Virus record (IMG/VR): IMGVR_UViG_3300023109_000021
Span: 1-64,000 of that record
Source of the DNA: a virus
Direction: 5' to 3' (one strand)
DNA length: 64,000 nucleotides
This document shows, piece by piece, positions 56,068-64,000 of this stretch (position 1 is the first letter of the stretch; every line of letters starts with the position of its first letter). The position numbers were made by a program, and so were the translations under genes. The notes below the pieces were generated by a model. It ran no database searches. It was not told where the DNA came from and saw only the letters and a program-made list of their open reading frames with translations.

Positions 56068-56796
56068 ATGGCAACATTGAGAAAATTAGTTTCAGATATA
56101 AGATCTACACATAAGATCTTATCTACTGATGCGCTTATAACTGATAGAGCAATAGCATCTGAAGTTAGAGTTAACGCATTGACTTTAATTAAAAGAGAAA
56201 CTAATATAAGAAAACTCTGGGCCAGTGATACTTTATTTACTACTATTCCTTGTTTGGAAATGGTTGAAGTCCCTATATCTGAATGTTGTGAGTTTGCTGA
56301 TGAGTGTACAGTTGCAAGAACAAAATATAAACTCCCAAGAATGTCTGAAGGAAATTACCAATATGTAATTCAAGGTGTATATTCTATAAATGCTATGGGA
56401 GGAAAGGGTACTAAATTAAAAGAGATAACAATAAATAGATACTTAAATTTATTAAAGTTACCAATAATTAAAAAGCAAAGTTACTTTTGGATATCTAATG
56501 GTTATATGTACATTAACAATCCTTTATTAAAGTCAATAAGATTAGCTGCTTTATTTGAAGAAGATGTACCTAATGAAATAATGTATCCAGATTGTGATTG
56601 TGGAAGTTCTAGTTATACTGACGAGGATTACTGTAAGAACCCTTTAGATAAAGAGTATGCTCTTCCAGGTTACTTAGAACAACAAGTACTAGCTATGACA
56701 TCTACAAAACTTTTATCTACATACTTCCAACTTAAAGATGACATGAGCAATGAAGGTATAGATGGTCAAGCTCCTAATGCACAACCTACTAATTAA
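56068..56796 (+). CDS. Connector/tail-adaptor-like virion protein
   Basis: 242 residues, starting two bases after the phosphoesterase stop. Mixed fold with LWASDTLFTTIPCLEMVEVPISECC near residue 50-75 and a Cys/Asp patch (YPDCDCGSSS). It precedes an IHF-like gene and another adaptor-like gene, an order known from crAss-like phages, where ring proteins between portal and tail are found here. The exact ring is uncertain. Confidence 0.5.
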   Translation: MATLRKLVSDIRSTHKILSTDALITDRAIASEVRVNALTLIKRETNIRKLWASDTLFTTIPCLEMVEVPISECCEFADECTVARTKYKLPRMSEGNYQYVIQGVYSINAMGGKGTKLKEITINRYLNLLKLPIIKKQSYFWISNGYMYINNPLLKSIRLAALFEEDVPNEIMYPDCDCGSSSYTDEDYCKNPLDKEYALPGYLEQQVLAMTSTKLLSTYFQLKDDMSNEGIDGQAPNAQPTN

Positions 56797-56807
56797 AAAT
56801 TGTATAA

Positions 56808-57287
56808 ATGTCTAGAGTCTCTGTGGATTGGAGAAGTGCAAGTAAAGATAACTACAAAGATTTTTGTAAGAATAACCCTCTTGTAAATTTAAACTTTGAT
56901 GAGTGGAGAAATATACTCTATACATTTAATGATTCCTTTAAACATCACATACTAGAAACAGGTGAAAAAGAAAAACTTCCCTGTGGGTTTGGAGACTTCT
57001 CAATAAATAAGAAGAAAAGAAGAAAAGTTAAAGGAGTAGGAGGAAAAGAGTTTATCAATCTTCCTATTGATTGGCAAAAAACTAAAGAGAAAGGTAAAGT
57101 TATATACAACTTTAATTATCATACTGAAGGATATTTCTTTGGATGGTTATGGTTTAAAGAGTCTGCAAGATTTAGAAATGCAGACCTTTGGTATTTTAAA
57201 CCATCTAGAGACACATCAAGATTACTATCTCATTATATAAAAACTGATAAAAAGTACCAACATACGTACAACGAATGGAAAAAATAA
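56808..57287 (+). CDS. IHF-like virion-block protein
   Basis: 159 residues. FKHHILETGEKEKLPCGFGDFSINKKKRRKV shows the GFGxF strand and basic arm of HU/IHF, here followed by a longer C-terminal domain rich in Trp and Lys (GYFFGWLWFKESARFRN). With 31102-31461 it gives the phage two HU/IHF-like genes. It may help condense or position DNA near the connector; alternatively it is a structural protein built on the fold. Confidence 0.5.
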   Translation: MSRVSVDWRSASKDNYKDFCKNNPLVNLNFDEWRNILYTFNDSFKHHILETGEKEKLPCGFGDFSINKKKRRKVKGVGGKEFINLPIDWQKTKEKGKVIYNFNYHTEGYFFGWLWFKESARFRNADLWYFKPSRDTSRLLSHYIKTDKKYQHTYNEWKK

Positions 57288-57290
57288 GTT

Positions 57291-58265
57291 ATGTCATACT
57301 ATTATAAATATAATTTCGTATCACCAGAGCCTCTATATGCAACTGTAAAAGAAGAACTTAAAAGTTACTTTGATACTGGTGCAGTAGATGATTTGTTATT
57401 CCCTACATATTTAGACAAATGTTTAAAGAAGCTGGGAAGAACTACTTACATAATTAGTGAACAAGTTTTATTTATAGAAGACTTTGAAGCAAGATTACCA
57501 GATAACTTTCATGCAGTTAGAGAAGCGTGGATGTGTACATCTATACCAGGCAACCCTTATCCTTCTGCTACATCATTTTATTCACAAGCAGCTAACGCAA
57601 CAACAATACAAATATCTCCACTAACAATAGGAGGAACTCCTTGTAATAATCCTGAGTGTCAACATCCAAGTTGTGATGGTACGTGTATGCCTGAATTAGT
57701 TCAAGCTGTATACAAAACAAACAATGAAATAGCTAGATCATATAGACATAGCTATTTATTAAAACCAGGAAATATATCTACTAGAAAACAATGCGATGTA
57801 AATTATAGAAGTGACTGGAACAATTTTGCTCCACCAGTTCGTGAGTTTACTCCTGGTTCTGCTACTTATGATTCTTTTGATATTAGAGACAATAAGTTTG
57901 TCACTAATTTTAGAAATGGTGTAGTTCATTTATTGTTTTATTCTGCTGAGTATGATGATATAGGTAACCAATTGGTTCCTGATAACTATCGTATAGCTGA
58001 ATATGTAGAAGCTTTTATTAAATTTAAAGTGTTTGAAATATTAACTAATCAAACAAATGATGAAACTTTTAATCAGCTTCAACAGAAGTTAGCATACTAT
58101 AAGCAGGAATATAATGAAAAATATATAGAGGCAGAGATTGAGGTTAAAAAACAAACACCTTGGGAAAAGCAAAGAAGAATTAAAAAAGATTTAAACAGGT
58201 TCAATATGTATGAGTTACCTAATCGAACCAATAGATACGGAAGTAGAAGAAGACGCAATAATTAA
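57291..58265 (+). CDS. Tail-adaptor/tail-tube-like protein
   Basis: 324 residues. Helical start (LYATVKEELKSYFDTGAVDDLLFPTYLDKCLKKLG), central beta region and a Cys-rich loop (CNNPECQHPSCDGTC), helical end with coiled coil and a basic tail (RTNRYGSRRRRNN). The layout fits podovirus adaptor or tube proteins of the P22 gp4/T7 gp11 type, which crAss-like phages encode next to their largest tail protein. The cysteine loop may bind zinc. Confidence 0.55.
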   Translation: MSYYYKYNFVSPEPLYATVKEELKSYFDTGAVDDLLFPTYLDKCLKKLGRTTYIISEQVLFIEDFEARLPDNFHAVREAWMCTSIPGNPYPSATSFYSQAANATTIQISPLTIGGTPCNNPECQHPSCDGTCMPELVQAVYKTNNEIARSYRHSYLLKPGNISTRKQCDVNYRSDWNNFAPPVREFTPGSATYDSFDIRDNKFVTNFRNGVVHLLFYSAEYDDIGNQLVPDNYRIAEYVEAFIKFKVFEILTNQTNDETFNQLQQKLAYYKQEYNEKYIEAEIEVKKQTPWEKQRRIKKDLNRFNMYELPNRTNRYGSRRRRNN

Positions 58266-58270
58266 GAACT

Positions 58271-61200
58271 ATGGCTAAAGATCAATCAAATGGTACTTCT
58301 GGGACATCTGGAAACTCAAGAAGAACCAATATAACGATGAACTCTGCAACTGCTAGAACAGGATTAAATCTAGACAGTTCAATCAATCAGGTTGGTCCTG
58401 GAAGGCTTACGTATGCTTTAAATGCTGCTATAGAAAACTTTGACTCTAGTTCTGTTAATTATCAGAATGAGCCAGGTAATGAGTTATGTCTTGTTTTTAC
58501 TACTGGTTATAAATTAATTGGGGAACATTTTATTCCAGAAAAAAGAAAGAATATTTTCTTTTTATCAAACCCTGACACAGGAGGAAGTGAGATAGGATAC
58601 ATGGATAATAATGATTGTGTATATCGTGTATTAGTTAATGCACCTTGTTTAAACTTTAACACACAGCATCCTATTCCTAAAATTGTACACAGAATAACTA
58701 ATTGTACAACAGAGATATACTGGACAGACGGAATTAACTCTAGAAGATACCTAGATATAGAAAACATTCCTTATAAACTTATAGCAGGAACACCTAGTTG
58801 TGATCCTGTATATGGTAATGAATTAGATTGTAACCAAATTAAATTACAACCTAATTTTTCCATACCTTCTTTAGAAGTTTCCAAAGTTGAAAATGTAGGA
58901 TCTTTAGTTGCAGGAACTTATCAGTTTGCAGTTCAATACGCAGATGCAAGTGGTAATGAACTTACATCGTACTACTCTGTAACAAACCCAACACCTATTG
59001 CTGATGAGTTTGTAACAACAGTAAACTTTGACTATCCTGTTGGAAAGTCTATTGTTATAAGTGTAAATGATTTAGATATAACAGGGCAGTTTCAGTACTT
59101 TAATTTAGCTGTAATAAAAACTATTAATAATATAAGCTCTGCTGAATTAGTAGGTACTTATAATATTGAAGAATCCTTTAAAGATATTACTTATACAGGA
59201 GCAGATCAAACACCTATTCAATTAGCAATGATTGATATTTTTGAAAAGTTTCCATATTATGATATAGCTCAAGATGTTACAGCTGTGCAAGATGTTCTTG
59301 TATGGGACAACCTTACATCTATTGATAGAATTAATTATCAGTCTATTGCAAGTCAAATAAACCTTAAGTGGGAGACATATAGAATTCCAGCAAGTGAAAA
59401 CTATGCAGATGAACTAAATGCTACTCACTTACGTGGGTACATGCGTGATGAGGTATATGCATTTGAAATAGTATTCTTACTACGAAACGGTAAACAAACA
59501 GATGGTTTTCATATTCCAGGTAGAGAAGTTAATCAACCTGTAGACAACCCTCAAGATATACCAAGTACAAATAGTGATTTTATTGGTGAACCTGATTACT
59601 ATATAGGTGATGTAGGATATAAATCATATTGGAAAGTTTATAATACAGCAACAGTTTCTGAGTTTTCTTCAGGTTATGATTCTACAGATACAAGTTATAA
59701 AGGACCTTATCAATATGGTGAATTTGCATTTTGGGAATCTACAGAAGAATACCCTTGTCAAGATGATGTGTGGGGAAATTTAGCTGGACAAAAAATTAGA
59801 CATCATAAATTTCCAGATGTTTTAGTTAGCCCTATTATTGAGAACGGTCAAATTGTTTATGATAATGATCAGATTGTACCTACTATACAAGATGATGCAG
59901 TATTTCCATTAGGTGTTCGCATTAGTAATAGTGAACTTAATTCATTAATTTCTACGTCTGATTTATCAGATGATTTAAAAGATAATATTGTTGGATATAA
60001 GATTATAAGAGCAGACAGAGGAACTAATAAGTCTGTGATAGCAAAGGGTATGCTCAGGAATGTAAACACGTACACTCGAGATGATCAAGAATATTATTAT
60101 CCAAATTATCCTTATAATGATTTAGGGGTTGATCCTTATGTATCAGCATCTAATAACGCTTGGACTGATGAATCAGAACCTTGGTTACTATATTTACCTT
60201 CAACTGAAACAATATTCTCTTGGGAGGATTTTCTTGGTGGTGGTAGTGGATTTATTGAAATTACAATAAATGATGAGCAAGGAGTATATGAATATACAAG
60301 CGCAGCAAATGGTAGAGTTGCACAAGCAGCTATTGAATTAGACACACAGATTGAAATATGTTCTCTTACAAGACCAACTGCTCTTCTTGGTAGGATTCTA
60401 ATAGGCCCTGGTAATTATGACGTGTGGGCAGTGTCCGCACCAAACTGTGGAAGTTGGGGAGTTGACTGGTATGATCCTTTTACAGATGATAATAGTGCAG
60501 AGATTTATAAGAAAAAATGGTTAAAGGGTTGGATTTGTTTTTGTTCTGCAGCTAATGACCAACATTTTCCAAGAGTAGCAGTGGGGCAAGAGACAGGTAC
60601 TTATGATGCAGGTACAACATGTTGGGCATGTCCTTGCCAATCTAATAAAAACAGAAATTTACAAGAAGCAATAGAAATGCCTCCTGGAGAAATAACTAAT
60701 ACTAAAAAGTCTAGAAGATCTACATTAGGTTGTAAAATAGAACAACCAGTTAAACCAATTACAGAACTAAATGATGAAGAAGGTCTTTCTTATAGACAAA
60801 TATTTAACTCACCAGATACATCTTTTGGACAACCATTCTTAGGAAATGTATTAAAACTTGAAAGTGTAATGTTTGGTGCAGGTAAAGGTCACTTTGCTGA
60901 AGTCAAAGATAATGCTAAATATAAACTTCTTTCTTTAGAAGCACAGCAAGATGCATTAAAGAGCGCTCAAGATGTTGCAGGTCTTACAAATCCTTTTAAT
61001 ATAGGTGTAGCATTTACTGTATATCAAACATACTTAACAATATATATAAACGGTATAACTAGAAGAAACTATGCACAGTCATATAACTCTAGAGCTAGTT
61101 ATGATTATTCATTTGATATTGGTAATAATAAATCTGGTAGTGGTAGTGGAACTTCTTTTGTAGGTATTAAACAAAGAGATATTGACTTTGCAAGATACTT

Positions 61201-64000
61201 AATACCTGGAGTACAATCCCTTGCACCAAATGAATATAATGTAAACAATTGGAATAGAGAAAGCTCAGTGTTTATAAAAACAATTGAGAATAGAGATTTT
61301 ACAAATAATTCTAGTGTAAGTCACATACCTTTTCCAAGTGATACGAATAGTTTGAAAACTCCTTCTGGAGAACCTTCTATTATAGATAAATCAAGATATA
61401 CTATTGGTAGTGCTGGAACATGTGGAACTCCTGAAAAAGAATTTGACCTTTCTGTTGTATCATATTATGCATCAATGAAAAATATTGTAGTTAATCAATA
61501 CGGACAGATATACTCTTACAGCACTGTAGACACAGGTTATCAAGTTCCTAAACAAACTGGTGGAACATCAACAGTGTTTGGAGGAGATACATTTATTTCT
61601 AGGTTTGCATATAAAACTAAACTTCCTTTCTTTATTGATAATAGAGTGGGTGCTCCTGTTGATAGTGATGTGTTCTTTGATGAAATTGGAAACATAGCAT
61701 ATCCTAGGTTTTGGCATTCTTCAAGATCAATACTAGAAAATGCTGAAATTGATAACACTATAGCTGCAAACTTCTTTTCATATAAAGCTCACAATTTAGA
61801 TTGTCCTAATGATCCATCTTCAATAGATCCTATTACAGGAGGTTCTTATAGAACTTTTTATGATGGGTTTATGTATTTATTTGCATACGGTATTCCTAAT
61901 TTTTATTGTGAGACTGTATATAATACAGATTTACGTCAAGCATTTAATAATAAAGAAGGAGACTTCTGGCCTCATGTAAGTAGCGGTATTCCTGATGATT
62001 GGTTACAAGAAACAAATGTACCTATTGTTCAAGATAACACATATTATTACAATGTAACATTTTCTAAACAAAACAAAGAAAATGTATTTACACATCTTCC
62101 TCCTGATTGGAAAGAAGATTTATGCTATACGGTGTATCCTTTTAGAGCTATTTATTCTGATGCTGCTACTGCAAGTGCTGATGTTAGGGTAAACAACTGG
62201 CTAGTTTATAGAGCATTATCTTTTCATGATTTTCCACAAAACTATGGGAATCTTACATCATTAGATGGTATTCAAAACAAAGCGATACTTGCACGATTTG
62301 AGAATAAGTCACTATTGTATAACAACTTGCTAACCATTGATACTAGTAATCCTCAAGCGGCTTATATAGGTAACCCTAATCTATTTGATTCATCTCCACC
62401 TATTGATTTTGCTGAAACAGATCTTGGATATGTAGGAAGTCAGAACAAATTTATGTTGAAGATTCCTCAAGGTCAAATCACTGTAGATGCTAAGAGAGGT
62501 CAAGTGTTTTTAGTGAAAGGTGGTCAGGTGGCAGACCTTACTGGATATGGTTCTGGTGTAAATAGATTTATGACAGATCACTTACCTTTTAAAATATTAC
62601 AACACTTTCCTAATGTAGATACTGACAATCATTTTAATGGTATTGGATTACATGGTGTATATGATAGTAAGTTTGAAAGAATAATTATTACTAAACTTGA
62701 TTACACACCTCTTAGTGATGATATTAAATATAATGAAGAAACAGGAGATTTTTATATTGAGCTAGCAACAGGTGCATCCTCATTTAGTTCAAAGGTACCT
62801 ACACCAATACAGTCAGTTTGTAATGAGTTTACAAGTTTACCTTTTAATGAAAGTATAAGTGTAAAATATATTCCTTGTGGTACTGAGTGGGTAGTACAAA
62901 GTATAAATCTTCAATGTGATTTAGAGAATGGAGAGTTTTGTAAACCGCTTGTGTTATGTGCTAGAGAGATTTTATCTTCAAATGTAAGAATGCTTCCAAG
63001 TGGTAATTGTGATATTGATTTAACAACTACAACAACTACTACTGGTAAAGAAGAAATTACAACTTCAACTACTACTACTGTTGAAGATTCAATTGGAGAT
63101 GATACAACAACAACTACTACAACGTATAGAGAGACAGATCCACCAATAAGAATAATTTCTTTAGATGATGAAAGTTATTTCTGTAATAAGTCTTGGACAA
63201 TGTCTTTTGATTTTAATAGTAACAGTTGGATATCGTTTCACTCATACCTACCTAATTTTTACGTAGGGGAAAACAATTTTTATTACTCAGGTACAAACAC
63301 ATGCTGTGTAACACAAACACCTTTATCAGTAATAGCAGGGCCAGTTAAAAGTCCTTTAATTATTACAACTTCAACCACTACTACAAGTAATCCTTTATTT
63401 CCAACTACAACAACTACTACTACAGTTAAAGATTGTACTATGAAAGGTGGATTCTTTATACCAACAAACTGTGAACTTTCAGGTGGTACTGGAATTATTA
63501 CTGTTCCTCCTACTACCACTACAACAATATGTGCAAGACCTTCAACAGTAGTTGAAGAAGTAATATTTGAAGGTTATCAAATAGTTGGACAGTCTGCAGT
63601 TATAAGTTCTGGAAATGCAAAAGATGCTTGTGCTGCAGCAGGTTTTGTTACACTTACAAGTAATGTTCAAGATCCTACAAATTCCACACTTCCTATTTCT
63701 TTTACCATACAAGTAAATTATAGTTTAGAAGTAGGTCAACAAGCATTCTTAGGAGACGATGGTGATTGCACCCCTGCTCCTGATGGGTGGTATTGGACAA
63801 ACGAAACTTATGGATCTAACAATAGTGTGTTTCAAATATATAATGGAATAATATCTGACATGTACGATTGTAGTTGTGTACAGACAACCACAACTACCAC
63901 TACTGCAGTTCCTTTTATAGAGGAGTGTGATGCTATATTATTTGACATGGGAACTAATAAAATTGGTGCAATTAATAGAAACGCACAAAGTTTAATAAAC
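58271..64000 (+). CDS. Very large tail protein (muzzle/stabilisation type), 3' end beyond the right edge
   Basis: The frame opens at ATG 58271 and stays open to the window end, giving at least 1910 residues. The body (about 1-1580) is beta-rich, with TYQFAVQYADASGNELTSYYSVTN early and GQITVDAKRGQVFLVKGGQ near residue 1400, which resembles the large tail (muzzle) proteins of crAss-like phages. From about residue 1585 the style changes to short Cys-containing domains joined by Thr-rich runs, as in the fibre locus. Short minus-strand frames inside it are shadows. It probably forms the tail nozzle and may carry fused fibre-like tips. Confidence 0.75.
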   Translation, partial: MAKDQSNGTSGTSGNSRRTNITMNSATARTGLNLDSSINQVGPGRLTYALNAAIENFDSSSVNYQNEPGNELCLVFTTGYKLIGEHFIPEKRKNIFFLSNPDTGGSEIGYMDNNDCVYRVLVNAPCLNFNTQHPIPKIVHRITNCTTEIYWTDGINSRRYLDIENIPYKLIAGTPSCDPVYGNELDCNQIKLQPNFSIPSLEVSKVENVGSLVAGTYQFAVQYADASGNELTSYYSVTNPTPIADEFVTTVNFDYPVGKSIVISVNDLDITGQFQYFNLAVIKTINNISSAELVGTYNIEESFKDITYTGADQTPIQLAMIDIFEKFPYYDIAQDVTAVQDVLVWDNLTSIDRINYQSIASQINLKWETYRIPASENYADELNATHLRGYMRDEVYAFEIVFLLRNGKQTDGFHIPGREVNQPVDNPQDIPSTNSDFIGEPDYYIGDVGYKSYWKVYNTATVSEFSSGYDSTDTSYKGPYQYGEFAFWESTEEYPCQDDVWGNLAGQKIRHHKFPDVLVSPIIENGQIVYDNDQIVPTIQDDAVFPLGVRISNSELNSLISTSDLSDDLKDNIVGYKIIRADRGTNKSVIAKGMLRNVNTYTRDDQEYYYPNYPYNDLGVDPYVSASNNAWTDESEPWLLYLPSTETIFSWEDFLGGGSGFIEITINDEQGVYEYTSAANGRVAQAAIELDTQIEICSLTRPTALLGRILIGPGNYDVWAVSAPNCGSWGVDWYDPFTDDNSAEIYKKKWLKGWICFCSAANDQHFPRVAVGQETGTYDAGTTCWACPCQSNKNRNLQEAIEMPPGEITNTKKSRRSTLGCKIEQPVKPITELNDEEGLSYRQIFNSPDTSFGQPFLGNVLKLESVMFGAGKGHFAEVKDNAKYKLLSLEAQQDALKSAQDVAGLTNPFNIGVAFTVYQTYLTIYINGITRRNYAQSYNSRASYDYSFDIGNNKSGSGSGTSFVGIKQRDIDFARYLIPGVQSLAPNEYNVNNWNRESSVFIKTIENRDFTNNSSVSHIPFPSDTNSLKTPSGEPSIIDKSRYTIGSAGTCGTPEKEFDLSVVSYYASMKNIVVNQYGQIYSYSTVDTGYQVPKQTGGTSTVFGGDTFISRFAYKTKLPFFIDNRVGAPVDSDVFFDEIGNIAYPRFWHSSRSILENAEIDNTIAANFFSYKAHNLDCPNDPSSIDPITGGSYRTFYDGFMYLFAYGIPNFYCETVYNTDLRQAFNNKEGDFWPHVSSGIPDDWLQETNVPIVQDNTYYYNVTFSKQNKENVFTHLPPDWKEDLCYTVYPFRAIYSDAATASADVRVNNWLVYRALSFHDFPQNYGNLTSLDGIQNKAILARFENKSLLYNNLLTIDTSNPQAAYIGNPNLFDSSPPIDFAETDLGYVGSQNKFMLKIPQGQITVDAKRGQVFLVKGGQVADLTGYGSGVNRFMTDHLPFKILQHFPNVDTDNHFNGIGLHGVYDSKFERIIITKLDYTPLSDDIKYNEETGDFYIELATGASSFSSKVPTPIQSVCNEFTSLPFNESISVKYIPCGTEWVVQSINLQCDLENGEFCKPLVLCAREILSSNVRMLPSGNCDIDLTTTTTTTGKEEITTSTTTTVEDSIGDDTTTTTTTYRETDPPIRIISLDDESYFCNKSWTMSFDFNSNSWISFHSYLPNFYVGENNFYYSGTNTCCVTQTPLSVIAGPVKSPLIITTSTTTTSNPLFPTTTTTTTVKDCTMKGGFFIPTNCELSGGTGIITVPPTTTTTICARPSTVVEEVIFEGYQIVGQSAVISSGNAKDACAAAGFVTLTSNVQDPTNSTLPISFTIQVNYSLEVGQQAFLGDDGDCTPAPDGWYWTNETYGSNNSVFQIYNGIISDMYDCSCVQTTTTTTTAVPFIEECDAILFDMGTNKIGAINRNAQSLIN

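Noticed and set aside
58507-63519. Minus-strand frames within the large tail gene
   Set aside because: They lie inside a continuous frame of 1910 codons on the plus strand; several are Val-rich because they are the complement of Thr linkers.
1-64000. TAG or TGA stop-codon reassignment, known in some crAss-like phages
   Set aside because: TAA, TGA and TAG all end genes at expected places (for example TAG at 41400 and 21682), and the long virion genes have no in-frame TAG.
1-64000. Integrase, excisionase or attachment sites indicating a prophage
   Set aside because: No integrase-type motif or flanking bacterial gene was found; content is purely phage within the window.

Overview
This window looks like about 64 kb of an AT-rich, tailed double-stranded DNA phage of the crAss-like type (Crassvirales) infecting a Bacteroidota host. 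The reasons are gene content (RNR, thioredoxin, uracil-DNA glycosylase, DnaG-type primase, DnaB-type helicase, SF2 helicase, family B DNA polymerase, rIIA/rIIB-like pair, HU/IHF-like proteins, then TerL-portal-scaffold-capsid), the two opposed gene blocks, and regulatory style: the best promoters fit the Bacteroidota pattern TTG-19/21-TAnnTTTG, and start codons follow A-rich leaders (often repeats of AATA) rather than Shine-Dalgarno sequences. The family assignment is inference from gene order and motifs, not from a database search. Standard stop codons are used, TAG included.

Left block (1-30396, minus strand). This is the replication, nucleotide and accessory block, densely packed, with many four-base ATGA and one-base TAATG overlaps. 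From the middle outward it holds a first gene at 29977-30396, a run of tiny accessory genes (25124-29347; zinc ribbons, one-helix membrane proteins, a Fis-like HTH, a radical SAM enzyme), DNA polymerase, a replisome-organiser-like protein, DnaB-type helicase, SF2 helicase, a Sak4-like ATPase, a putative SSB and primase. Next come a DUF932-like protein, sugar epimerase and DUF6165, a UDG homologue with an altered catalytic residue, the rIIA/rIIB pair, HNH and 5'-3' nucleases, NrdB/NrdA, RecA, thioredoxin, a GroES-like protein and a cut-off glycosyltransferase at the left edge. Several genes shorter than 60 codons were added because start/stop overlaps with neighbours support them.

Middle (29348-30752). 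Two stretches lack genes. 29348-29976 is unusually rich in inverted repeats, including a perfect 11-bp pair 104 nt apart and a good minus-strand terminator; it may encode a structured RNA. 30397-30752 is the divergent control region, with G-rich runs able to form quadruplexes, TTA repeats and a consensus promoter for the right block.

Right block (30753-64000, plus strand). This is the packaging and virion block: an HTH protein, an HU/IHF-like protein, small genes, TerL, portal, scaffold-like protein, major capsid protein, connector/ring-like proteins, then a fibre/adhesin locus (43416-54651) and a tail-adaptor locus (54824 onward) ending in a very large protein that runs off the right edge. 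Strong intrinsic terminators at 41388, 43358 and 54686 divide the block. The fibre locus is the most novel part. It combines Thr/Ser-rich linkers, a von Willebrand A-like MIDAS adhesin, a trypsin-like serine protease with an intact catalytic triad, a tail-collar fibre, and five copies of a roughly 70-residue GPFxLYSD module, three standing alone and two fused to larger proteins.

No integrase, tRNA, CRISPR array, RNA polymerase, endolysin or holin could be supported inside the window.
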